Shown: positions 1-10,585, counted from the stretch's first letter. The stretch is DNA of 19,497 nt from an uncultured Verrucomicrobiales bacterium (GCA_937916135.1 CALFTQ010000030.1:1-19497); one strand, 5' to 3'. Notes: generated by a model not told the origin, from the letters alone. Program-made: numbers and translations.

Positions 1-753
1 TGCTGTAAACATCCAGGCCGTTCTCAAAGCGGTAGGTATCCAGCCCTTCACCGAGGACATTGTAAGCGTTGGAGCTGGTCAGGGAACCATCTGTCACGCC
101 GATATAGGTGGCATCTTGGGTAGCAGTGGCTGCAAGATCTGATATATTTGCTTCAGCGCTTGCCATGGTGATGACACGCCCACTGCCATTCAAGGTGGCA
201 GTGCCACTCACCTTGCCGCCATGCAGCGTCAGGTAGTCCAATGAGGCATTTTCCAGAGTCACCGTTCCGCTGTTGGTCAGGTTCTGCAGCGTAGTGTTGC
301 TGATAGAGGCCGTGCCGCCGCTTTCTACATCGAAGTAGTTCACATCATTGAGCTCGCAATTGCTCAGCGTCAGGTTGCCGTTTCCGCTCACGCGTATGGT
401 TTCACTATCGTTGTTGCAGCTGGTGGCGGCGTAGCCGTTGATCGTGCAATCAGTCAGTGTGACAACACCCGCCACTCGCAGGTTGCTCAGATCCCCGCCG
501 GCGTCCGATGAATGCCCGGTCAGGTTGAGCGTGGCTCCTGTGGCTACAAGAGAGCTCCCCCGTTCAATCCAGAAATCTCCATTATAATTCAGGAAATCCA
601 GCACTACCCCCGCGCCCAGCACCAGGTTTGCATTGCTGTAAACATCCAGGCCGTTCTCAAAGCGGTAGGTATCCAGCCCTTCACCGAGAACATTGTAAGC
701 GTTGGAGCTGGTCAGGTAACCATCTATCACAGAGATATAAGCGCCCTCCTGGG
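1..753 (-). repeat. 633-bp-period direct repeat inside the giant gene
   Basis: The block starting at 1 recurs at 634, an offset of exactly 633 bp (211 codons), so the frame is kept. The first ~90 bp match with a single mismatch and identity then falls away toward ~120 bp. The block encodes the cassette around GEGLDTYRFENGLDVYS. A more diverged relative (SAYRLENNLRI) lies near 1840. The repeat may extend left beyond the window. This points to recent internal duplication of a beta-helix module. Confidence 0.8.
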
Positions 754-3700
754 TGGCGGTGGCCTGAAGATTACTCAGATTGGCTTCTGCATTGCTCAGC
801 TGGATGACGCGGCCTTCACCGGTGAATACATTACCGGAACCGGCGACAGTTCCCCCGGAAAGGACCAGGGTATCAGATATGGTGCTGCCTTCAAGGCTCA
901 GGGTTCCGGCGCTGTTCAGACCGGTAAGGGAAGAGTTTTCTATGGTCACGGAGCTGCCGGATTCAGCAGTGATTCCGCGCATGGCAGAGCCGGAATCCGC
1001 ACTCTGCTGCATTTCGGGCAGAATGGCACTGGCAGCAGCATCGGTGACGAAAGTATCATAAACAAAGCCGGAGTCCACAGCTTCACCAAGGATTATTTCT
1101 TGAGCCACCCAGCCGCTGTACTTCATTCCCGAGGCAGCCTGCGAGAGGGTGAGCACAGAGCCGTCATTATTCGTAAGCTCCAACCAGATTGTGGCCGGTT
1201 GCTCACCAGCAGCCATAATCATCCTGGCGGACGCAACGGCAGACCAATCCAAGGTGTGCAAATCCGTGATATTGTACGGTATTTCAATGGGACTGGTATA
1301 CATCTGCGAGGTTGCGACGAGCGCCGAGGATACATTGCCGTCTGCATCGAGGGTGATATCAACCGCAGTGCCCATAGTCATGACGCTGGAGCCCCGGGCT
1401 CCGGAAATATCCAGCAACTGATAGCGCCCGGCACCCGCAGCGCCGGAGAAGATGGATCGGAGAGTGGCCAGATTCAGATTGACCGCCACGGAAACGCCGC
1501 CGTTGGCAGCGGTGATGGATTCCGGCAGCGTAAACGAGCGATTGCCGGCAAAGGCTACTGAGGAGGAATCCACTGTATCTGCCCCAGGCGGCAAAACGGG
1601 TTTTTCATCCAGCACAGAAGCATTGCGGAGCACCAGAGAACCACCATTCTGCACCACCAGCTGGCGGGTGGTGATCAGCTGCTCACCCAGCAGCATGAGG
1701 GTGGAGTCCTCCACCACGAGATTGCCACCATTCTCCACTACAATAGCATTCTCTGCATGAATCAACTGTAGTTCGACGCCTTCCTTCACACTCAGGGTTG
1801 CGCCCCGCTGGATTCTGAGATTATTCTCGAGGCGGTATGCAGATGCGCCCTCGATGCAGGGTGCGAGCTCAGTGGAAGAATTCAGGTAGCTATCCGTCAC
1901 GGAGATGCAGGCATCCTTCTGAGTTGCCACGGCAGAGAACTCGCTGAGGTCGGCAGCAAGGTCAGGCAGAGTCAGCACGGCGCCGCTGCCGGTCAGTTCG
2001 ACGCCGGAGCCGGAGAGTTTCACCGCCCCGCTGAGTTTGACAGAATCGAGCGAAATCCCCTCCACATGCAGGTTGGCAGAGGTTTCGATGCTTACGCCGC
2101 AGAGCTTGATGTTCGATTCTCCTTGATTCACCAAGGTCATCTCTTTGGAGAACGCGATACGCGGGGGCTCCTGCGACAGCTCTGCCCCGGCCAGGGATTC
2201 GGCAAAGACAATGGTGGCAGGCCCCTCGAAGAGGAGAGCCTGCGCCAGGGCTTCAGCCAGGGAGCCCTCGCCGGAAGTGTTGAGGTTCGAGACCAGGAAT
2301 TGACCGGCTACCAGGTTATCGACGGTAGAGCCATCCAAGGTGACATACTGGGCGAAGTCGCCCAGAGAAGCGAAGATTTCAGCCTTATCCTGGGTGCCCC
2401 AGTTGTTATCGCCGAGTTCTATGTACTGACCTTCAACAAGGTCAGTGATGACGAAGCTTTCCAGCGCGGAGAAATCATTGCCGGAGATGGTGAGATCTGC
2501 CCCCATGGAAAGGGAAAGCTTGCGCAGGCCGGAAACGCCGGTCATATCGATGGTGGTCTGAGCCTGCACCACGAGTTCGGAGAGGCTCGAACCAGTCATG
2601 GTGAGTCTGGCACCGGACATAACGGCGAGCCCACCCGTGGTGAAGGTACAGCCGTCCAGGGTCAGGGCACCGGAATTGAGCATGGCACCCTCTACTATCA
2701 CGCCCTGCAAAGTGGCGGCGCTTGAAGAATCCAGGTCAATGATGCCGGCATGCAACTTACCGCCGCGCATATCAAGCGAGCCTGCGGAGGAGAGGGAGAT
2801 GCGGCTCGAGCTTCCGACAAGGTCGATGGAGGCATTGGACAAGACGAGGGAACCGCCGTTCACAAGCAGATCGGAAAGGCCGGTGGTATCGGAAATGGCG
2901 GTAGATTCTGCCGCATATTGCGCAACCAGCATGCCATCGATACTGAGGGTGGAGCTGTTCAGATCCAGGTGGCAGGCCTCACCCAGGGTGAGGCTGTTGC
3001 CTGCCTCGACGGTGAAGTGGCGTCCTTCCTGCAACACGTAGCCGCCGGGGAAAGAATCATAGGCATTGAGATCGGAGACACCGATTGCAGTGTTTTCCCC
3101 TTCGTTTTCTGAACAGAGGACGATATAGGCACCTTCCACAGTTGTGACGGAGCCGAGATTTTGCATAAGCCCATCGACGCTTCCGGTGAAATCTTCCAGG
3201 AAAAGAGCCCCTTGCCCGGTGAGGGTGAGCCCGCCCCCTCCCACAAATACGGAGTATTCATCGCTCACATACAGGCTGTCACAGCTCACGCCATCCAGGA
3301 AGACAGAGCTGCCGGCTGCTGCATCAATGAAGCTGGAGCAGACGACATCCGTCATGGAGAGGGCGCCATCGCAGTAGACATTGGCATTGACGGTAGTATC
3401 AGAAATTGTGGCGGTACCGTAGATATCCAGAATATCAGCGTCGTAACTGCCGCCGTCCATGGAGAGGCTGCCGAATTCGACGAGCACGCCGCTATTCTCT
3501 CCACTGAGGGAGATACTGGCATTGGTCAGGTTGATGCTGCCCCCGCTCACCCAGAGGATGGAATTGCTCAACGGGCATGCGATGGCGGTGGCCTCCGTCT
3601 CGAAGGCTGCATTCAGAGAGCCCTCCACAACGAGCGTGCTGCCGTTGGGGTCAAGCAGGGCGCCCTGCTCCAAGGTAAGAATCTCACCAGAGGGGATACT

Positions 3701-6700
3701 AATCTGACCGGCATAGGCATCCAAGGCATAACCCAGGGGGAAAGCCTGAGAGGCGGTCAGCGTGGCGGTGCCGATTGTCTCGCCAGATATGATGATGTAG
3801 GCCTCCGGCGCGGCGGTAAAATTGCCCATGTTGGCGAAGAGGGTTTCAGTGCTGCCGGAGAAGTCATAGAGGTACAAACCATCCTGATCAGTGAGAGTGA
3901 GCCCCTTATCTCCTACGGTGACAGACTGGTCATCGCTCACGTACATGAATGCACAGCTCACGCCATCGAGCGTGGTTTCGGAGCCAGCTTCTGCAGAAAT
4001 AAAACCGGAACTGGTGCAATCCGTCATGCTGAGACTGCTGTAGTTGACGATGTCTGCCGTAAGGCTTGCACCGTTAATCTCGACCTTGCCGGTGGATTCC
4101 AGAAGCCCGATTTCAAGCGAGCCTCCGTTCATCTGCAGAGAACCATCCTCATACACCCCGACCCAGGAGTCATTTCCACTGAGACAGAGTCCGACATTTT
4201 CCAGCCTGAGGTCTGCCAATACCTCGAGGGAAGTACCGGTGATGCTGACGGGCGCCTCGCCGAGGGATTCGATGGTAATGTTCGTAGAGATGCTCCAATC
4301 ACTGTCCAAAGTAAGGCTCCGACCGGAGAGCGACTCATCCAGCAGGATATGAGCCCGGAAGTCGCCAGAGAGCCCGGCAGCCTGCTCAATGGCAGCTTTC
4401 AGGGAGCCGGGGCCATCACTATCAGATGATGTGACGGAGATTTTCTCAACCCATTCCTCCATGCAGCCATCGATCGTGACGGTATCGGCAAAGTTTCCGA
4501 AACGAGAGAGAATTTCACTTTCTTCCGTGGTGTTCCAGAAGCAGTTGCGGAAAACGACGGAGCCGCCGGTTCCGTTCGTGAAATTAAACGAACTTTCGGC
4601 AAGATTGCAATTCTCAATGACGAAGGTACCATCTGCTGAGAGAACCAGTGAGGAAAGCCCGGAAACATTGGTCAGCGTTGCATTGACGCCGCTTCCGTCC
4701 AGGTAAAGGGTCCGGCCATTGTAGGTGCAGTTCGTCAAGGTCACGGTACTGTTATCTTCCACACTGAGAGAATTGTAATTATTTACAAATTCCAATTCGC
4801 AGTTGGTAAGAGAAAGAGTCGCCCCCGAGTACACCCTGATGCCGCCTTCCAGTTGTTCAAATGAGGTATTGCTGAGTTCCATGGACTCATGCACAGTGAT
4901 ATAATCCGCCCCTCGTATAATGGAACGGCTCGTGGAACTTTCTGATTTCAGGGCGCCTCGCACATAAATGGAATTACCATCGGCATCAATCACCACACCA
5001 TCCCCGAGGGTGAGGGTGGTTCCCGATGATACGTTCAACGCTCCGGCTATCACCTTGTATCCACCAGGCAACAGGTCTGTAACATCCGTCAGCGTGCTGT
5101 CATTTATCCAGGTCGGCAACGCCATGTATGCAGAGTCAGAAGTGCATACCACATTCAGGTTCGAGAGTAGCACCCCGACGTTGCCGGAGAAGTCATAACC
5201 CAGCCGGAGTGCTTCTTCCGCCGTGAGCGTCAGCACCGAGCCGTCAACAAAGGAGATGGACGGGGCCTCGGAGTTCAGCTCCAGGGTGTCGCAGGTGACA
5301 TTATCAATGGTGAGGGTGGCATCGCTCTCCAATGCGATGGCCCCCTGAACGGTAACATCCTTCAGATTCGTCTCGGACGAATACCCGAGTCGCAGACCGC
5401 CGGCATCGTCGGCAAAGGAAACGGTGCTGTCGGTCAGGCTCAGCGTGGCACTATATACCTCCAAGGCCGAGAGCCCGGTCAGATTACCATTATTCAGGCT
5501 CAGATGCCCGCCGTAGGATACATAAATCAGGCCGTTTCCGACAATGGTATCAACATTGGACGTATTTTCCGCCTGCAGGGTACCGCAGATGGTCAACTGG
5601 GCACCATCTGCCAGTTTCAGCGTTTCGCCGTCTGCCACGGTGAACGTGTTGCCGTTGGAGATAGAAACGGCATCAGCAAGGCAATACCCGCCGGGCAGGA
5701 TATCCGAGATATCCTCCTGAGGCATGGCGGTCAGCTCTCCACTGATACCAAGGCAGCTGTTTTCGCCGGTGAAGCTGCAGTTCTGCGCATCCAGCAGGTC
5801 GCGCACGCTGGAGCCCGACCAGTTGTAAAGGATAAGCGGCACGCTGTCTGTAAGCGTCACGTCTCTGGTTGCGAGAGAGGCCTCATCGTGGATGTTGATG
5901 GACTTTGCGGTTACTCCGTTGAGGGTCAGAGCGCCGTACAGATTGATGGGTGCAGCAACCGTCACTCCGTCCAAAGATACGGAGGCGCCAGCGTTAATAT
6001 AGATATTGTTATCAGAGGTGATGCTTCCGCCAGACATTGTCATCTCCGCCTCCTCAATGGCAAGATGGGAGACATCCACAATATTTGCGTTGGTCAGTTC
6101 AACCTTTGCCCCGTCATAAATGTACAAACGACCACCGTTTATGGCATCTGCCACTGTGGCATTATTGGTCTTCAAGGTGCCATACACTCTGAAATAGTGA
6201 TACGACTCATTATGAAGGCAGGTCCCTTCGCCCAGGGTCACAACGGCATTTTCCTCAATGGAGCATGTATAAGCCGGCCGGTATCCTCCCGGGAATACGC
6301 TGCTGATATCATACAACGTGCAAGAGTTCAGGCTGTCTACTCTGATACATGCAGATTCGGACGTAGCTGACCAATCGGCAGAAGTCATCCCCTTGCCGAT
6401 ATCACCCATCACGCCATTCAGTACCAGGGCCTCCGCATCTGTCAATACATTGCCGCTGCCAGAGAGCGAGGCAAATTTACCCTGCAGCTCAATATGCGGC
6501 AAGGTGATACCGTTGAGCACGGTAGCATTAGCCACCACAAGGCCATCTCCTTCGATAATGACCTGCGCATCTGCCAGATTTGTAATGGAAAGAGAGGCTT
6601 TTACCACATCCATCTCACCCAGGGGCAGAACCATTCCCCCAAGATCTGCAGCAATCTTGATGTCGACAGTATCCCACATGTTATATGTGGCGGCCGTGCC

Positions 6701-9700
6701 CAGAGCCCAGGCAAGGCTGCCCTCACCCTCAGCGTCTGCATTGGTAACAACTAGTTCTACCGTCTCGCCGGTCTTTTCTGCTATGCCATCAATGGTGACA
6801 TATTGCGCATTATTGCCAAACATAGCCAGCACGCCACTTTCATCCAGCCCGCCCCAGTAGCAATTTTTGAAAATAATATTACCGCTTCCATCAGAACTGG
6901 AAATCTTGAACTCAGCAAAGGAAAGGTCGCAGTCTTCAATCAGGTAACTGTTCGTCGCATCCAGGCTGAAATCGAGGGCTCCTATTCCCGCAACATTCTT
7001 GAAGATAATCTCATTATCACCCTCCTCCACGCTGACTGTTGTATTATTCAGGTCGCAATCTGTCAGGGCCAGGGTTGATTCACCTTGAATGCTGATTTGA
7101 CGCTCTCCGTAATAGTAATCACTATTATCGGTGAAAGATATAGCGCCACCGGTCATCTGCAATTTGCCGGAGGACAGGTCCATTCCTGTAAGGTCTTCTA
7201 AAATGGCGTTAGTCAACAGCATTTCTCCGTAGCACTGGAGTTCGCCTCCGCGCAAAACAACGTATTCCTGCTCATTGTCAACTTTTAATGTCCCATGTAT
7301 AGTTAACGAGGCCCAAGGGGATGACATCTCCACACTCACGCCCTCTCCCAAAGTGAGGGTTTCATTGGCAGCAATATAACTGGAGTCGGTAATCTTATAG
7401 CCACCGGGCAGAATGGAAGTGAGGTTTTCCAGCGTTGCGCTGCCGATTGCACCGTTCAATCCGATGTAGGCAGAGTCGGAGGTAACGGTAAACACATCAG
7501 ACCACATGCCTGCGCTGATGGTACCTTCATATTCAACCAGGCTGATGGCCTGTTCTCCCGTAAGAGTATTACCTGAACCTTGCAGAGAAGCGGTTGACCC
7601 TCTCAATATTACACATTCCAGGGTCATGTTCTTCAAGGTCAGCGCAGCTGTGGTTTCCAGCACAGCAAAATCCAGAAGAACCGGAGACTCAGCGATGTTT
7701 TCAATGACAACATCATTTTCCAATGCGGGCAGACTAGAGTTCTCAATAGTCAGACCGGCAAGGCTTGCATCAAATTTCACGACAGCGGAGCCATAGCAAG
7801 TTGAGGCGCGATCCAATGCCCAGGCCAGCGAACCTTCGCCCTCAGCATTAGTATTGGTAACCATTAATACACCCCCAGGCAGGTAAGTCTTACCATCTAT
7901 AGAAACATAGTCCGCATAATCGCCAAACTTGCCAAAGATGGCATCCACATCCTCTGTTCCCCAGGAGCAGTTGACGAAGTCGATGGTGCTGCCATTGCTC
8001 TGCCCGGTGAAAGTAAAGGCGGTGCTGGAGAAATCGCACCCTTCGAAATGGTAGTCGCCGGAGAAATCCAGAGTGAGCGAAGTAATGCCGGAGCAATCTT
8101 TCAGGGAAAGGGAGGCACCGGCAGCTGCGGCAACAGAAGCCACTTCAACATTTTGCAAAGCGAGCGAGGCGTTTTCAGCCACTGCCACGGGATTGGTGCT
8201 CTCCAGCGAGCCATTCACCACAGTGAGGCTCCCGGCCACGTTGATGGAAGAACCCTTCAATGAGATATTACTGAGTCCCAGTGTTCCTTTGGAAAAAACG
8301 GTAACTTCTCCTTCTCCGGCATCCAGGGTAACGGGAGCGGAGGATTCAATCAGGCGATTACCGGGGAAAGGATACCCCATCGGAAGAGAGAGGGTCTTTC
8401 CGGCCAATGACTCATCGATAGTGATAACGACACAGGCATCATACGACACAGAAGCCAGGGCTTCAGCCAGAGACCCGGCGACGGATGCAGCATCTGTGGT
8501 GACACTCAAGCGAATAGTCTGCGCCGGCGCGGCATCCAACACATAGCCCAGATTCACAAAATCAGCATATTCCCCCAGGCGGGCACGGATTTCTTCCAGA
8601 TCCGTTGTGCCCCAATAGTTGCCGGATAAGTCAATAGTGGCGGATTCGGGCAGGTTATCGATATAGAATTGAGTCTGGGAGAAATCATTCCCTGTCATCA
8701 CCAAATTTGCCGTGTCGTCATAGCAAGATACATTGATTCTCGAGATTCCAGAGCAGCCCGTCAGTTTGAACGAATTTTCCCCACCACTCCACACATTCAG
8801 GGCGAGAGTGGAATTGTTGAAATCAACTCCATGGAACTCAGTTACTCCCCCGTTCCAGCCTATGTAATTATCGCTCGAGAACGTGCAGGCGTTGTAAATC
8901 ACAGTCGCACTTGAGTCGGAATAAACGTAGGGGATATCCTCTCCATGCAAATTATTCACAATGACAGTTGAACCGCCTTCCGCACTCACGGATCCATAGT
9001 TCATTTTAGCAAAGCCCTCAAACGGGACGGCTCGAAGCACTTCACCGTTGATGACAGTAACGCCGGAAGCTAAATATTCATCGATGCAGAGCACCACCTC
9101 TTCTCCGCTTGCTGTTGAATATGTAAGTCCGTCAAGAATTTCTTCTGCGAGTTCAAGAGTCGAGAAGCAGACCTCTCCGCTGAATATGAAACTGCCCTTC
9201 AGACTTTCTGAAGAAGCATTTCTTACGCTTATTGACTCAAATGTGGCATTGTCCGATTCCACGATGCCACCGTCAGAGACCGAGACTTCGCCCTTGATGA
9301 CACTACCGGACTTGCAGATGAGTTTTCCGTATTCAATATCAGCATCTACTGAGACATGCACGTCCTCCTCAATCGTGACAGTCTCACCATCGTATATGGA
9401 ACAGCCAACTATTGCCTCGCAACCATCGATTGAAAGCGACGCTATCTTCTCAGCAGTAAGAACGCTCAAATCTCCTGCAAACGTATCCGTGATATCGTAG
9501 AAGTCATACCAGATGCTCGTACCCTCGCCCATTGACAGTGAGACACCGGCTAATGGATTAGAGGCATCTTCACATGCTACAATCAGCGGTTCATCAGTGT
9601 AAAGGTAAGTAAGCGATGAGCCCTCGGCAAACTTACCCCCACCATACATGTTGACAGGCACATTGATAACAGCATCTGTGGCAGAAACGTAAGAATCAGA

Positions 9701-10366
9701 ACCGATGGAAATGCCCCCCATGTTGTATCCTTCATCCCCGATGACGGAGTGCAGAGACGCACCTTCCCCTAGAGTAAGATGAGCGCCGGAATAAACCGAG
9801 ATATAGCTCATCAGGCATACATCCACCCCGGCACCTATCTGCCAGTCAGTAACGGTGAACCAGTAGTCCTCAGCCCCCACATGGTAGGTGGAAAGGGCTC
9901 CTTCTTGTTCCCCCAGCGCGGGCAGGCTCATCTCAGACACGTAGTTGGAGATATTGACGTAAGCATCCGAACTGGTGGCACTCGCCTGCAGCTTAGAGAG
10001 ATCCGAATAAATCCGCATATCCAGCACTGCGCCGCTGCCGGTAAACACGATACCACTCCCCTGAATAGAGCCGGATTCCTGCACGGTGAGGCTCGGCAGC
10101 GTGATGTTATTGAGGGTCAGGGCGCTATCTGTATCAAGCCCGTAACCGGTAATCACAATCCCCCCCTCCGGTGCACCTACCACCACGGGCACTGCGCAGG
10201 AGATGGCGGGTAATTCCGATTGCAAATGAAGGGTGCCCCCGGCCAGGGAGGCATCAAAAACGATTTCTATCTCATCTACCCCGGTGTATTGGTTGGCAAG
10301 TTCTATAGCACTGCGAAAAGAACCGGGGCCGGAGTCGTTGAGATTGCTGACGGTGATAGTGTACAT
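1..10366 (-). CDS. Giant modular beta-helix surface/adhesin-like protein (3' end outside window)
   Basis: One open frame runs from the ATG at 10366 to the window edge, at least 3,455 codons; I read it through and met no stop. Six modules open with a V-T/S-N..GEGSLA-AL motif followed by a FDxSLAG-TL strand. They begin near 10366, 8515, 7865, 6755, 4440 and 2302. Most close with an N-x-WGT-x-D...FG-(N/D)-(F/Y)-A-x-YV-x-(I/L)-DG segment. Between are many short Ser/Thr/Asn/Gly-rich rungs (SLxLxNxTL) and a recurring PGGY...LTLG-G cassette near 7397, 6281, 5689, 5064, 3722 (PLGY) and 3038. This pattern is known in right-handed parallel beta-helix surface proteins, so an extracellular adhesin-like role is inferred. 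An in-frame TAG lies eight codons upstream of the start, so this start is firm for the frame, yet the protein begins inside a module (MYTITVSNLNDSGPGSF) with no signal peptide. No Shine-Dalgarno is seen. By eye it is less GC-rich than the genes to its right. Any anchor or export domain at the C-terminus is not visible. Confidence 0.85.
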   Translation of the reverse strand, partial: MYTITVSNLNDSGPGSFRSAIELANQYTGVDEIEIVFDASLAGGTLHLQSELPAISCAVPVVVGAPEGGIVITGYGLDTDSALTLNNITLPSLTVQESGSIQGSGIVFTGSGAVLDMRIYSDLSKLQASATSSDAYVNISNYVSEMSLPALGEQEGALSTYHVGAEDYWFTVTDWQIGAGVDVCLMSYISVYSGAHLTLGEGASLHSVIGDEGYNMGGISIGSDSYVSATDAVINVPVNMYGGGKFAEGSSLTYLYTDEPLIVACEDASNPLAGVSLSMGEGTSIWYDFYDITDTFAGDLSVLTAEKIASLSIDGCEAIVGCSIYDGETVTIEEDVHVSVDADIEYGKLICKSGSVIKGEVSVSDGGIVESDNATFESISVRNASSESLKGSFIFSGEVCFSTLELAEEILDGLTYSTASGEEVVLCIDEYLASGVTVINGEVLRAVPFEGFAKMNYGSVSAEGGSTVIVNNLHGEDIPYVYSDSSATVIYNACTFSSDNYIGWNGGVTEFHGVDFNNSTLALNVWSGGENSFKLTGCSGISRINVSCYDDTANLVMTGNDFSQTQFYIDNLPESATIDLSGNYWGTTDLEEIRARLGEYADFVNLGYVLDAAPAQTIRLSVTTDAASVAGSLAEALASVSYDACVVITIDESLAGKTLSLPMGYPFPGNRLIESSAPVTLDAGEGEVTVFSKGTLGLSNISLKGSSINVAGSLTVVNGSLESTNPVAVAENASLALQNVEVASVAAAAGASLSLKDCSGITSLTLDFSGDYHFEGCDFSSTAFTFTGQSNGSTIDFVNCSWGTEDVDAIFGKFGDYADYVSIDGKTYLPGGVLMVTNTNAEGEGSLAWALDRASTCYGSAVVKFDASLAGLTIENSSLPALENDVVIENIAESPVLLDFAVLETTAALTLKNMTLECVILRGSTASLQGSGNTLTGEQAISLVEYEGTISAGMWSDVFTVTSDSAYIGLNGAIGSATLENLTSILPGGYKITDSSYIAANETLTLGEGVSVEMSSPWASLTIHGTLKVDNEQEYVVLRGGELQCYGEMLLTNAILEDLTGMDLSSGKLQMTGGAISFTDNSDYYYGERQISIQGESTLALTDCDLNNTTVSVEEGDNEIIFKNVAGIGALDFSLDATNSYLIEDCDLSFAEFKISSSDGSGNIIFKNCYWGGLDESGVLAMFGNNAQYVTIDGIAEKTGETVELVVTNADAEGEGSLAWALGTAATYNMWDTVDIKIAADLGGMVLPLGEMDVVKASLSITNLADAQVIIEGDGLVVANATVLNGITLPHIELQGKFASLSGSGNVLTDAEALVLNGVMGDIGKGMTSADWSATSESACIRVDSLNSCTLYDISSVFPGGYRPAYTCSIEENAVVTLGEGTCLHNESYHYFRVYGTLKTNNATVADAINGGRLYIYDGAKVELTNANIVDVSHLAIEEAEMTMSGGSITSDNNIYINAGASVSLDGVTVAAPINLYGALTLNGVTAKSINIHDEASLATRDVTLTDSVPLILYNWSGSSVRDLLDAQNCSFTGENSCLGISGELTAMPQEDISDILPGGYCLADAVSISNGNTFTVADGETLKLADGAQLTICGTLQAENTSNVDTIVGNGLIYVSYGGHLSLNNGNLTGLSALEVYSATLSLTDSTVSFADDAGGLRLGYSSETNLKDVTVQGAIALESDATLTIDNVTCDTLELNSEAPSISFVDGSVLTLTAEEALRLGYDFSGNVGVLLSNLNVVCTSDSAYMALPTWINDSTLTDVTDLLPGGYKVIAGALNVSSGTTLTLGDGVVIDADGNSIYVRGALKSESSTSRSIIRGADYITVHESMELSNTSFEQLEGGIRVYSGATLSLTNCELEFVNNYNSLSVEDNSTVTLTNCTYNGRTLYLDGSGVNATLTNVSGLSSLVLSADGTFVIENCNLAESSFNFTNGTGGSVVFRNCFWNTTEESEILSRFGNFADTVTIDGCMEEWVEKISVTSSDSDGPGSLKAAIEQAAGLSGDFRAHILLDESLSGRSLTLDSDWSISTNITIESLGEAPVSITGTSLEVLADLRLENVGLCLSGNDSWVGVYEDGSLQMNGGSLEIGLLESTGKVEINGASLTADIVNYSSLSMTDCTSSGFISAEAGSETTLDGVSCAFMYVSDDQSVTVGDKGLTLTDQDGLYLYDFSGSTETLFANMGNFTAAPEAYIIISGETIGTATLTASQAFPLGYALDAYAGQISIPSGEILTLEQGALLDPNGSTLVVEGSLNAAFETEATAIACPLSNSILWVSGGSINLTNASISLSGENSGVLVEFGSLSMDGGSYDADILDIYGTATISDTTVNANVYCDGALSMTDVVCSSFIDAAAGSSVFLDGVSCDSLYVSDEYSVFVGGGGLTLTGQGALFLEDFTGSVDGLMQNLGSVTTVEGAYIVLCSENEGENTAIGVSDLNAYDSFPGGYVLQEGRHFTVEAGNSLTLGEACHLDLNSSTLSIDGMLVAQYAAESTAISDTTGLSDLLVNGGSLVLSNASIDLVGSSSRISLSSAGSLDMRGGKLHAGIIDLDSSSAATLQGVIVEGAMLNSGALTLDGCTFTTGGLAVMSGARLTMTGSSLSELVVQAQTTIDMTGVSGLRKLSLSMGADLTISGNDFSALESFVITDLVEGQYIELGDNNWGTQDKAEIFASLGDFAQYVTLDGSTVDNLVAGQFLVSNLNTSGEGSLAEALAQALLFEGPATIVFAESLAGAELSQEPPRIAFSKEMTLVNQGESNIKLCGVSIETSANLHVEGISLDSVKLSGAVKLSGSGVELTGSGAVLTLPDLAADLSEFSAVATQKDACISVTDSYLNSSTELAPCIEGASAYRLENNLRIQRGATLSVKEGVELQLIHAENAIVVENGGNLVVEDSTLMLLGEQLITTRQLVVQNGGSLVLRNASVLDEKPVLPPGADTVDSSSVAFAGNRSFTLPESITAANGGVSVAVNLNLATLRSIFSGAAGAGRYQLLDISGARGSSVMTMGTAVDITLDADGNVSSALVATSQMYTSPIEIPYNITDLHTLDWSAVASARMIMAAGEQPATIWLELTNNDGSVLTLSQAASGMKYSGWVAQEIILGEAVDSGFVYDTFVTDAAASAILPEMQQSADSGSAMRGITAESGSSVTIENSSLTGLNSAGTLSLEGSTISDTLVLSGGTVAGSGNVFTGEGRVIQLSNAEANLSNLQATATQEGAYISVIDGYLTSSNAYNVLGEGLDTYRFENGLDVYSNANLVLGAGVVLDFLNYNGDFWIERGSSLVATGATLNLTGHSSDAGGDLSNLRVAGVVTLTDCTINGYAATSCNNDSETIRVSGNGNLTLSNCELNDVNYFDVESGGTASISNTTLQNLTNSGTVTLENASLDYLTLHGGKVSGTATLNGSGRVITMASAEANISDLAATATQDATYIGVTDGSLTSSNAYNVLGEGLDTYRFENGLDVYS

Positions 10367-10510
10367 GGTATAAAAGAGGAAAAAGTTCTATTGCGAAAAA
10401 ACTATCAGAAATATAACAAATATTTTTCTTCATGTACAGCATTTTCCGCTTATGCAGCAATTTTTATGCACCGCTGTCCAAAAATGAATTCTGAAGAAAA
10501 AGGGACAAAC

Positions 10511-10585
10511 AAAAATGGAGATTGGCTTCCGGGGAGCCAGTCACCAAGCTGGCGGCGCTAAGAAAATAAACCAATCTCCATTTTT
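10511..10585. repeat. Perfect 15-bp inverted repeat (hairpin) upstream of the giant gene
   Basis: AAAAATGGAGATTGG at 10511-10525 is the exact reverse complement of 10571-10585, with a 45-nt loop that contains GCCAG/CTGGC pairing of its own. It lies about 145 bp upstream of the giant gene start and is not followed by a coding gene on either side. It could be an end of a small repeat element, or a terminator or attenuator on the minus strand. No clear sigma-70 promoter for the giant gene was found in the surrounding AT-rich 10367-10510 segment. Confidence 0.6.

Noticed and set aside
512..4429. Long plus-strand ORFs, e.g. 512-1561, 2066-2725 and 3161-4429
   Set aside because: They lie codon-for-codon antisense to the giant minus-strand frame; their length is a by-product of the Ser/Gly/Thr-rich codons opposite, and they resemble no family.
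5504..6370. Plus-strand ORF of 288 codons
   Set aside because: Also in the exact antisense register of the giant gene, with no start signal or recognisable domain.
10272..10460. Minus-strand ORF containing MKKNICYISDSFFAIELF, considered as a signal peptide frameshifted from the giant gene
   Set aside because: The hydrophobic stretch is broken by Asp and Glu and lacks a cleavage site; joining it would need an unproven frameshift in T-rich sequence.
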